Notes under the pieces: generated by a model | What the model was told of the DNA's origin: nothing | Seen by the model: only the letters and a program-made list of their open reading frames with translations | The model's database searches: none | From: Burkholderiales bacterium | GTDB lineage: Bacteria; Pseudomonadota; Gammaproteobacteria; Burkholderiales; Burkholderiaceae_C | Length of the DNA: 60,290 bases | Assembly: GCA_026400105.1 (NCBI GenBank) | Contig: JAPLPQ010000023.1 | Span: forward strand, 1-60,290 | Direction of reading: 5' to 3' | Translations under genes and position numbers: made by a program | In this document: piece after piece, positions 53,686-60,290 of the stretch | How positions within the stretch are numbered: the first letter of the stretch is position 1 | Layout: each line of letters starts with the position of its first letter

Positions 53686-55326
53686 ATGGGTGCGAACAGT
53701 TTCACGAAATCCGCCTTATCCGGCGCTCAGGGTTCACGGCAATACGACGTGGATGTGCTGGTGATCGGGGGAGGGCCCGCAGGCGCCTGGGCCGCCATCA
53801 GTGCGGCCGCCAAGGGTGCCAAGGTGCTGCTGGCAGACAAGGGCTACTGCGGCACATCCGGCGCCACGGCGCCATCCGGCACCAATGTCTGGAACGTGCC
53901 GCCGGACATCCCCGCCAGAGAGGCCGCCAAGGCCGAGCGCTACGACATGGGGGGACGCCTGGCCGAGCCCGCCTGGATGGACCGGGTGCTGGAGCAGTCC
54001 TGGCTCAACCTGCAGCAACTGGCCGCCTGGGGTTATCCATTTCCCAGCGACGAGCACGGTGAGCAAATCCGTGGTTCGCTGCAAGGCCCGGACTACATGC
54101 GTCTGCTGCGCAAGCAAGTGAAGGCGGCTGGCGCCAGGATCATCGATCACAGCCCGGCGCTGGAACTGCTGGTCAACGAAGCCGGTGCCGTATGCGGTGC
54201 CACTGGCGTGAACCGTCAGAGCAAGGACAGCTGGGTCGCCCGTGCCGGCGCCGTGGTGATCGCCACCGGGGGCTGCGCCTTCCTGAGTCGGGCCCTGGGC
54301 TGCAACGTGCTCACCGGTGACGGCTTGCTGATGGCGGCCGAGGTCGGCGCTGAACTCTCGGGCATGGAGTTTTCCAACGCCTATGGCCTGGGGCCGGCAT
54401 TCTCGTCGGTCACCAAGTCGCTGTTTTACAACTGGGCCAGGTTCTATGAAGCCGATGGCACGGAAATCAAGGGCGCGGGCTCCTCGCGCGGTCGCGGCCT
54501 GATTGTTGACGCCTTGCAGACGCGTCCGGTGTTCGCGCGGCTGGACAAGGCCGATGCGCAGATTCGCGCCTGGATGCGCGCCTCCCAGCCCAACTTCTTC
54601 GTCTCGTTCGATCGCCAGAACATTGACCCGTTCACCCAGATGTTCCCCATCACCTTGCGACTGGAGGGCACCGTGCGCGGTACCGGAGGGCTGCGCGTGG
54701 TCGACGAGCATTGCGCCACCAACGTCCCCGGGCTCTACGCCGCGGGTGATGCGGCCACCCGGGAACTGATCTGCGGCGCGTTCACGGGCGGCGGCAGTCA
54801 CAACTCGGCCTGGGCCTTGTCCTCGGGTTTCTGGGCGGGCGCCGCTGCCGCCGACCATGGACGACAGGCAGGCAAGAGCGCCAAGCAGGTGGTGCTGCAC
54901 GCCGGGGAAGTCGGCTTGCACACCCGTGGTCACCAGAGCTGGCAGCCGAGCGCTGTCGTGCGTGCCGTGCAAGCCGAGGTCTTCCCGTTCGAGCGCAACT
55001 GGAACCGCCAGGCCGACTTGCTCAACGACTCCCTGTCCCGGCTTGATGCCTTGTGGGTACAGCTCAAGCAAGGCGCGCCCGTTTCCGGTCTCGACGAAGC
55101 CATCCGCGCCCGCGAAGCCGCCGCCATGCTGGCCACTTCGCGCTGGATGTACCGCAGCGCCTTGGCGCGCACGGAGAGCCGGGGCATGCACCGCCGCCTG
55201 GAACATGCACGGCTTGATCCTGCGCAAAGGCACCGCCTGATCAGCGGTGGCCTCGATGAGATCTGGCTGCGCCAGGAGGCCGTTGCCGAGCAGGCTCAGG
55301 AAGCCGGCACAGGAGTCCTTGCATGA
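53686..55326 (+). CDS. AprA-like FAD-dependent oxidoreductase (second copy)
   Basis: A 546-aa flavoprotein paralogous to the one at 47795. Shared motifs: VDVLVIGGGPAGAWAAISA, DKGYCGTSGATAPSGTNVW, VIATGGCAFLSR, VPGLYAAGDAATRE and GGGSHNSAWALSSG. In the first copy the last motif reads GGGNVNSAW, so the His is absent there. The ATG at 53686 has AAGGAA six bases upstream, which decides the start; the 25-codon extension is rejected. Followed with a 4-bp overlap by a ferredoxin and then a binding protein. Reaction unknown; sulfur oxyanion or organosulfur redox chemistry is inferred from context and superfamily. Confidence 0.83.
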   Translation: MGANSFTKSALSGAQGSRQYDVDVLVIGGGPAGAWAAISAAAKGAKVLLADKGYCGTSGATAPSGTNVWNVPPDIPAREAAKAERYDMGGRLAEPAWMDRVLEQSWLNLQQLAAWGYPFPSDEHGEQIRGSLQGPDYMRLLRKQVKAAGARIIDHSPALELLVNEAGAVCGATGVNRQSKDSWVARAGAVVIATGGCAFLSRALGCNVLTGDGLLMAAEVGAELSGMEFSNAYGLGPAFSSVTKSLFYNWARFYEADGTEIKGAGSSRGRGLIVDALQTRPVFARLDKADAQIRAWMRASQPNFFVSFDRQNIDPFTQMFPITLRLEGTVRGTGGLRVVDEHCATNVPGLYAAGDAATRELICGAFTGGGSHNSAWALSSGFWAGAAAADHGRQAGKSAKQVVLHAGEVGLHTRGHQSWQPSAVVRAVQAEVFPFERNWNRQADLLNDSLSRLDALWVQLKQGAPVSGLDEAIRAREAAAMLATSRWMYRSALARTESRGMHRRLEHARLDPAQRHRLISGGLDEIWLRQEAVAEQAQEAGTGVLA

Positions 55327-55652
55327 TTGAAATCATCAGCCAATCCCGTTGCACCGGCTGCAATATCTGCGTGCATGCCTGCCCGACCAATGTGTTCGAT
55401 GCGGTCGAGAACAGCCCGCCGCTGGTGGCGCGTCAATCCGACTGCCAGACCTGTTTCATGTGCGAGCTGTATTGCCCGGAAGATGCGTTGTACGTCGCGC
55501 CGGTGGCGGATCTGCCCGCGCCCGTGCAGGAAAAGGACCCACTGATCCAGGCCCAGCTGGGCAGCTACCGTGCAGCGATTGGATGGGGCAAGGGCAGACA
55601 GCCGTTGGCCCTCAACGACCGCAGCCATGAACTACTTCAAAGAGCCCACTGA
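55323..55652 (+). CDS. AprB-like 2x[4Fe-4S] ferredoxin (second copy)
   Basis: A 109-aa ferredoxin with Cys10-x2-Cys13-x2-Cys16-x3-Cys20-Pro and Cys41-x2-Cys44-x2-Cys47-x3-Cys51-Pro, sharing the DCQTCF-CEL-C core with the first copy. Overlaps the flavoprotein gene by four bases (ATGA) and the binding-protein gene by one base (TGATG), so all three are translationally coupled. Electron partner of the FAD subunit. Confidence 0.91.
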   Translation: MIEIISQSRCTGCNICVHACPTNVFDAVENSPPLVARQSDCQTCFMCELYCPEDALYVAPVADLPAPVQEKDPLIQAQLGSYRAAIGWGKGRQPLALNDRSHELLQRAH

Positions 55653-56641
55653 TGACATATCCCATTGACGAAAAACCTTCCCGTCGGCAGCTACTGGGCA
55701 TTGCCCTGGCCGCCGGCAGCGGCTTGCTCCTGCCCAAGCTCGCGACCGCACAGAACACGGCTCCTGCTGCCACGCTGCGACTGGGTCATATCGGTCCCGC
55801 CAGAAAACCGACCACTGCCACGGGTTGGGCCCTGGCGCAGGGTCATTTGCAGCGAGAACTGGCACCGCTGGGCTACAGCGGCGTGAGCACCTATGCGTTT
55901 GCCAACGGACCGGATTTGAACGAGGCCTTCCTTTCCGGTGCGATCGACATTGGCATCTACGGCGACACGCCTGCCGTGGTGGCGCGCGCCAAGGGCTTGG
56001 ACGGCAGCCTGATCGGAGTCGACGAGATCGGCATGAACGTCTGGCTGCTCAGTCCCCGTGGCGGCGTCAAGAGCGTCAGGGAGCTTGAAGGTAAAGTGGT
56101 CGGCGTAGCGCTGGGCTCCTACATGCACCGCTATCTGCTGGGCGCCTTGAAGGAGGCCGGCATCCTGAAGACCACCAAAGTGGTGCACATGCTGCCACGC
56201 GATGGCGAGCCGGCGCTCGAGAAAGGATCTGTCGCCGCGTTTGCCGCTCCGATTGATACCGGTCCGCTGCTTGCCTCGCGCGGCTATCCTGTGATTGACG
56301 AGGCCAGAAACCATCCGCATCTGCGGGGCTCGTCGGTCATCGTCGCCGCGTCCGCCGCACTCAAGCGCAGCCCCACCCTGGGCGCAGCCATCCTGCGTGC
56401 CCGCAGGGCGGCGCTGCAGGACATCCGCAAGGACCCGGAGCGTTATTACGCCTTCCATGCCGAGGTCTCAGGTTTTCCGCTCGAGGTGGTCAAGGCCTCG
56501 CATCCCATCTCGCAGTTTCCGGACCAGGCCTATCCGCAGGAATCGCTGCAACTGCTCGAAGGCGTGAAGTCTTTCCTGCTGGAGGAAAAGCTCATCCGCA
56601 ATGACATCGATCTGAGCCAGTGGCGTCTGGCCGGACTGTAG
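55652..56641 (+). CDS. SsuA/NMT1-family binding protein coupled to the AprAB-like pair
   Basis: A 329-aa secreted protein with a twin-arginine-like signal (SRRQLLGIALAAGSGLLLP). The mature region LRLGHIGPARKPTTATGWALAQGHL, with an unusually long N-terminal strand, ANGPDLNEAFLSGAIDIGIYGDTPAVVARAKG-type core and LEGKVVGVALGSYMHRYL, matches the SsuA fold but is divergent from the others here. Its start overlaps the ferredoxin stop, tying a periplasmic receptor to the cytosolic redox pair; no permease adjoins. Confidence 0.88.
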   Translation: MTYPIDEKPSRRQLLGIALAAGSGLLLPKLATAQNTAPAATLRLGHIGPARKPTTATGWALAQGHLQRELAPLGYSGVSTYAFANGPDLNEAFLSGAIDIGIYGDTPAVVARAKGLDGSLIGVDEIGMNVWLLSPRGGVKSVRELEGKVVGVALGSYMHRYLLGALKEAGILKTTKVVHMLPRDGEPALEKGSVAAFAAPIDTGPLLASRGYPVIDEARNHPHLRGSSVIVAASAALKRSPTLGAAILRARRAALQDIRKDPERYYAFHAEVSGFPLEVVKASHPISQFPDQAYPQESLQLLEGVKSFLLEEKLIRNDIDLSQWRLAGL

Positions 56642-56651
56642 GAAGGTGCGT

Positions 56652-56734
56652 CAGGTGGAGGCAAGCCGCTCCACCTGCTCGGCCAGATGCGCATAAAAAC
56701 ATGCCAGTCAGTTGACGCTGACTGGCATGTTTTT
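56652..56734. terminator. Tandem hairpins ending in a strong bidirectional terminator
   Basis: First CAGGTGGAG/CTCCACCTG (56652-56660 with 56669-56677), then a 17-bp perfect stem (56695-56711 with 56718-56734) with A5 on one side and T5 or more on the other and a TTGACG loop. The second can terminate the plus-strand operon and ssuE on the minus strand. Confidence 0.92.
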
Positions 56735-56772
56735 TTGGCAGAGACGGTGTTCCGGCGCCGGCCGGCAGCGAC

Positions 56773-57369
56773 TCAGACGCTGTACTGGACCGATGCGAAC
56801 GCGACCGGCTCGAAACCCGGTTTGACCGGCAGGCGCAAGCCCTCGTGCAGCAGGATATGGACGGCGTCATCGAGCCGGTCCTGGATCTCGTCGCCGATCC
56901 GGTAGGCGCCGTCCTCGTCCTTCGGGATCTGGCTGTCCGAGGCATAGACCCCGGGCAGGATATGTTTGGCGCCGAGCGACTGCAGCACCGGGCGCAGCGC
57001 GTAGTCGAGCGCGAGCATGTGATGCGGGCTGCCGCCGGTGGCCAGCGGCAGCACCACCTTGCCCTTGAGCGCGGTCTGCGGCAGCAGGTCGAGAAAGACC
57101 TTGAGCACGCCGCTGTAGGCGGCCTTGTAGACCGGGGTCGCGACCACCAGCGCCGAGGCCGACTCGACCTGGGCGATGGCGCGCTTGATGCTCGCGTGAT
57201 TCCAGTCGGCCAGCAGCAGCGCCTGCGGCGACAGGTCGCGGATCGGCAGCCGATCCAGGTGCAGGCGACGCGGTCCGGCCTGCTCCTGCAGGCGCTGCTG
57301 CACGGCATCGAGCAAGGCGGCCGAGCGCGAATGTTCCGACGGGCTGCCGGCGATCAATAACACGGACAT
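56773..57369 (-). CDS. ssuE: NAD(P)H-dependent FMN reductase SsuE
   Basis: A 198-aa flavodoxin-fold reductase that supplies FMNH2 to SsuD-type monooxygenases. The phosphate-binding loop reads LLIAGSPSEHSRSAALL and the second flavin segment TPVYKAAYSGVLKVFLDLLP, diagnostic of SsuE/MsuE. Last gene of ssuA-ssuC-ssuB-ssuE, 50 bp after ssuB, ending at the bidirectional terminator. It probably feeds all three LLM enzymes in the island. Confidence 0.95.
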   Translation of the reverse strand: MSVLLIAGSPSEHSRSAALLDAVQQRLQEQAGPRRLHLDRLPIRDLSPQALLLADWNHASIKRAIAQVESASALVVATPVYKAAYSGVLKVFLDLLPQTALKGKVVLPLATGGSPHHMLALDYALRPVLQSLGAKHILPGVYASDSQIPKDEDGAYRIGDEIQDRLDDAVHILLHEGLRLPVKPGFEPVAFASVQYSV

Positions 57370-57419
57370 GATGATTTCCTCTGGTGAAAGTGGGGTGCGG
57401 TTTCGGGCGGCGAGCCGGC

Positions 57420-58223
57420 TCAGATCGCCCAGCGCAGCGCGTGCGCCGGCAGCCAGGACGGCTCGGGCGCGGGTGTATCGATCTCGGGCAGTTGCAGCAC
57501 GCGGTCCAGGATGCGTTTCTCGGTCGCGGCAAAGGCGGCATCGCCGCGCGAACGCGGTCGCGCCAGGTCGATGCGTTCGTCGAGCGCGATCTCGCCGTTC
57601 TCGATCAGGATCACGCGGTCGGCCAGCGCGACCGCCTCCTGCACGTCATGCGTGACCAGCAGCGCGGTAAAGCCGCTGCGGCGCCACAGGCCTTCGATCA
57701 AGGCGTGCATCTCGATCCGGGTCAGCGCATCGAGCGCGCCCAGCGGCTCGTCGAGCAGCAGCAGGCGCGGCTGGTGCACCAGGGCGCGTGCCAGCGCCAC
57801 GCGCTGGCGCTGGCCGCCCGAGAGCTTGGCCGGCCAGTCCTGCAGGCGCTCGCCGAGTCCGACCTGGGCCAGCACGCACTCGGCGTCGGCGCGCCGCTCG
57901 GGCGGCAGGCCCAGCGCCACGTTGTCGAGCACGCGCTTCCAGGGCAGCAGGCGCGCCTCCTGGAACATGATGCGGGTGTCCTCGCGCCGCTGCCTGGCGC
58001 TGACGCCATCGATCAGCAGCTCGCCGCTGCTGGCCTGGTCGAGGCCGGCGACCAGGCGCAGCAGCGTGCTCTTGCCGCAGCCGCTGCGGCCGACGATGGC
58101 GATGAATTCGCCGGGCGCCACCTGCAGGTTGTTGTGGCGCAGCACCTCGCGCGGGCCAAAGCGCTTGCCGAGCTGGCGCAGTTCCAGGCGCACGCCGCCG
58201 GCAGAAGTTGTCTTGTCAGTCAT
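57420..58223 (-). CDS. ssuB: Aliphatic sulfonate ABC importer ATPase SsuB
   Basis: A 267-aa ATPase: Walker [11 protein letters not shown]-loop [12 protein letters not shown], signature LSGGQRQR, Walker [14 protein letters not shown]-loop VTHDVQEAV. Closest in appearance to SsuB (the LLPWK segment is typical). It lies 24 bp after ssuC. Confidence 0.94.
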   Translation of the reverse strand: MTDKTTSAGGVRLELRQLGKRFGPREVLRHNNLQVAPGEFIAIVGRSGCGKSTLLRLVAGLDQASSGELLIDGVSARQRREDTRIMFQEARLLPWKRVLDNVALGLPPERRADAECVLAQVGLGERLQDWPAKLSGGQRQRVALARALVHQPRLLLLDEPLGALDALTRIEMHALIEGLWRRSGFTALLVTHDVQEAVALADRVILIENGEIALDERIDLARPRSRGDAAFAATEKRILDRVLQLPEIDTPAPEPSWLPAHALRWAI

Positions 58224-58247
58224 GGGTATATCTCCGTAGCGGTCGCG

Positions 58248-59096
58248 TCACTGATAGCCTGGGTGCCAGCGCAGCCAGTAGCGTTCGAGGCCGCGCGCGA
58301 ACAGATCGGCGAGCTTGCCCAGCAGCGCGTAGAGCAGGATGCCGACCAGCACGATGTCGGTCTGCAGGAACTCGCGCGCGTTCATGGTCAGGTAGCCGAT
58401 GCCGGCCTGGGCCGAGATGGTTTCGGCCACGATCAGGATCACCCACATCAGCCCGAGCGAGAAGCGCAGGCCGACCAGGATCGACGACAGCGCGCCCGGC
58501 AGCACGACCTGGGTATAGAGGCCCCAGCGGCTCAGGCCGTAGGTGCGGCCCATCTCGATCAGGCCCGGGTCGACGTTGCGGATGCCGTGGAAGGTGTTGA
58601 TGTAGATCGGGAAGAAGACCGAGACCGCGATCAGGAACAGCTTGGCCATCTCGTCGATGCCGAACCACAGGATCACGAGCGGGATCAAGGCCAGTGCCGG
58701 GATGTTGCGGATCATCTGGATCGTCGAGTCGAGCAGCGTCTCGAGCCAGCGCACCGATCCGGTCAGCAGGCCCAGCACCAGGCCGAGGCCGCCGCCGACC
58801 GCCAGGCCGATCAAGGCGCGCCCGGCGCTGATCTTGACATGGGTCCAGAGCTCGCCCGAAACGGCGAGTTGCCAGGCGGCCCGGCCGACCTCGAGCGGGG
58901 CCGGCAACACGCGGTTCGAGATCCAGCCGCGCGCCGCGGCCCATTGCCACAGGACGATCAGCAAGACGGGAAGCAGCCAGGGCAGCAATTGCCGACCGAG
59001 CTGGGCCAGCGAACTGCCCAACAGGGAGCTGGAGAAACCCGTCGGAAAATTCCCGGCGGTCGTTTCCTTGAGTGGGGCGGAGGCGGTAAGACTCAT
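58248..59096 (-). CDS. ssuC: Aliphatic sulfonate ABC importer permease SsuC
   Basis: A 282-aa permease with an N-terminal cytosolic tail, about six helices (LLPWLLPVLLIVLWQWAAARG first) and the EAA loop (LIEMGRTYGLSRWGLYTQVVLPGALS). Probably a homodimeric channel for SsuB. Lies 40 bp after ssuA. Confidence 0.94.
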   Translation of the reverse strand: MSLTASAPLKETTAGNFPTGFSSSLLGSSLAQLGRQLLPWLLPVLLIVLWQWAAARGWISNRVLPAPLEVGRAAWQLAVSGELWTHVKISAGRALIGLAVGGGLGLVLGLLTGSVRWLETLLDSTIQMIRNIPALALIPLVILWFGIDEMAKLFLIAVSVFFPIYINTFHGIRNVDPGLIEMGRTYGLSRWGLYTQVVLPGALSSILVGLRFSLGLMWVILIVAETISAQAGIGYLTMNAREFLQTDIVLVGILLYALLGKLADLFARGLERYWLRWHPGYQ

Positions 59097-59136
59097 ATAG
59101 GTATTCCTCTTTTTTGAGCTTGGCTCATGACACCGT

Positions 59137-60111
59137 TCAGTTCAGGTTGACCGGGGCGGCGTGCCGCAGCTTGAGCTGCCTGGGGATCAGCTTGAGGTCG
59201 AAGAAGGTGTCGGCGATCGCCTGCTGCTCGGCCAGCAGCTCCCCGGTGACAGGCACCACGCCGAAGCTGGTGCGGCTGATCCAGAGCTCGGTGATCGAAC
59301 GGTCCAGGCCCAGGATCTTCGACAGCTCCTGCGCGGCGGCGGACTTGTTCTTGGCGGCCCAGCGGTCAACCAGGTCGATTTCCTCGAGCGCGATGCGCAG
59401 CAGGTCGGCGTTGTGGGTGGCGAACTCGCGCGCGCTGAAAAAATACCAGCGGTTGCTGACCACGCCCGTTCCGTCGGCCAGGACCCGGGCACCCAGGGTC
59501 TTTTCGGCCGCGGCCAGGAAGGGGTCCCAGATCGCCCAGGCATCGACCGCCCCGCGCTCGAAGGCGGCGCGCGCGTCGGCCGGCGGCAGGAAGATCGGCT
59601 GCACGTCGCCGTATTTCAGGCCGTGCTTCTCGAGCAGCTTGGCGATCAGGTACTGCACATTCGAGCCCTTGTTGAACGCGATCTTCTTGCCCTTGAGATC
59701 GGCCACGCTGCGGATCGACGAGTCCTTGGGCACCAGGATCGCCTCGAGCCTGGGGCGCGGGTTGCTGGCGCCGACATAGACCAGCGGCGCGCCCGCGGCC
59801 TGGGCAAAGATCGGCGGCGCTTCGCCGACATCGCCGAAATCGATCGAGCCGACGTTGAGTGCCTCGAGCTGCACCGGACCGGCCGTGAACTCCGACCAGG
59901 TCACGCTGGCGCCGAGCGCGGCCAGGCGTTTTTCCAGCGTGCCGCGCGCCTTGAGGATCGAGAGCCAGCCCTTCTGGTAGCCGATGCGCAGCACCCGTGG
60001 TGCCTTCGTGGCAGCGGTCTGCGCCAGCGCGCTGCCGCCGACGCCCAGAGCGCTGGTGGCGGCGAAGGTCTTGAGCAGAAGACGGCGTTGTAGGTTCGTG
60101 ATGGACGACAT
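59137..60111 (-). CDS. ssuA: Aliphatic sulfonate-binding protein SsuA
   Basis: A 324-aa secreted protein with a signal peptide (LQRRLLLKTFAATSALGVGG, ending near ALAQ). LRIGYQKGWLSILKARGTLEKRLAALGASVTWSEFTAGPVQLEALNVGSIDFGDVGEAPP-type sequence is canonical SsuA. Leads ssuA-C-B-E. Start at MSSITNLQRRLL chosen for the signal; the 34 upstream codons lie in the promoter region. No ssuD adjoins inside the window. Confidence 0.95.
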   Translation of the reverse strand: MSSITNLQRRLLLKTFAATSALGVGGSALAQTAATKAPRVLRIGYQKGWLSILKARGTLEKRLAALGASVTWSEFTAGPVQLEALNVGSIDFGDVGEAPPIFAQAAGAPLVYVGASNPRPRLEAILVPKDSSIRSVADLKGKKIAFNKGSNVQYLIAKLLEKHGLKYGDVQPIFLPPADARAAFERGAVDAWAIWDPFLAAAEKTLGARVLADGTGVVSNRWYFFSAREFATHNADLLRIALEEIDLVDRWAAKNKSAAAQELSKILGLDRSITELWISRTSFGVVPVTGELLAEQQAIADTFFDLKLIPRQLKLRHAAPVNLN

Positions 60112-60290
60112 GGGATTTCCTTGTTTGGCCTGTGCTCCGTTCGGAGCCGGGGCCTGTGAGCGAGTGAAGGAATCATCCGCGACCTCCCTTTTTTGGTAAA
60201 CAAAGAAAAACAAATCTCCAAATTACAAAAACGAGCAAGCCCAGCCGGGCATCCCGTCCGGTTCCGGTCGGCGGCGCCCTTCATGCGCAA
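60112..60290 (-). promoter_or_regulatory. ssuA upstream region, AT-rich, with a recurring-element copy
   Basis: On the minus strand TTTTTCTTTGTTTACC (60210-60195) lies 84 bp before the ssuA start, at the same distance as in the other sulfur operons but without a GCAT partner. No gene is recognised up to the window edge. Confidence 0.45.

Overview
The window is GC-rich, chromosomal-looking DNA from a betaproteobacterium, most likely of the order Burkholderiales. The evidence is an EF-P carrying Arg32 next to its rhamnosyltransferase EarP, a uvrC-pgsA-tRNA-Val block, a PP2C-kinase fusion beside nitrite-assimilation genes, a PA2778/PA2779 pair, and many SsuA-type binding proteins. I see no transposase, integrase, phage gene, rRNA or CRISPR array. 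Genus cannot be fixed by eye.

Region 1 (1-4.9 kb) is housekeeping: the 3' end of pntB, a bidirectional terminator, efp and earP, uvrC, pgsA and tRNA-Val(TAC). Region 2 (4.9-12.4 kb) is a nitrite-assimilation block on the minus strand, read as nirB, nirD, a NIT-ANTAR nitrate-responsive antiterminator, a leader with an intrinsic terminator, an FNT-family nitrite channel, a 26-codon bridging ORF and a membrane-anchored PP2C/Ser-Thr kinase. No nitrate reductase lies in the window. Region 3 (12.4-17.4 kb) holds envelope and signalling genes: a diguanylate cyclase, the PA2778-type cysteine peptidase lipoprotein with its PA2779 partner, a DUF4382 lipoprotein and a glycine-zipper protein.

Region 4 (17.4-60.3 kb) is a sulfur-scavenging island of about 43 kb. 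It contains a sulfate importer (sbp-cysT-cysW-cysA), katG, a cytosolic sulfatase with a dedicated ABC importer (two binding proteins and two permeases), two TauD/AtsK-type dioxygenases, three LLM flavin monooxygenases, two nitroreductase-fold proteins and an MFS transporter. A ten-gene minus-strand operon combines an SsuABC-type importer with a membrane cytochrome c, class II aldolase, acyl-CoA-dehydrogenase-fold flavoprotein, 2-hydroxyacid dehydrogenase, binding protein and nitroreductase. A plus-strand operon encodes a cysteine-dioxygenase-type enzyme, a four-domain rhodanese and an AprA-like flavoprotein with an AprB-like ferredoxin. A second flavoprotein/ferredoxin pair has its own binding protein, and ssuA-ssuC-ssuB-ssuE closes the window.

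The common logic is import of organosulfur compounds (sulfonates, sulfate esters, perhaps thiols), oxidative C-S or C-O-S cleavage by FMNH2- or 2-oxoglutarate-dependent enzymes, and channelling of the sulfur to assimilation. Two signals look new. One is the duplicated Apr-like flavoprotein/ferredoxin module sitting with thiol dioxygenase, rhodanese and sulfonate-type binding proteins. The other is an AT-rich element (core TTTTnCTTCGTTG, usually with GCAT further from the gene), which recurs 61-98 bp before the start codons of eight minus-strand sulfur operons or internal promoters and suggests one shared regulator encoded elsewhere.
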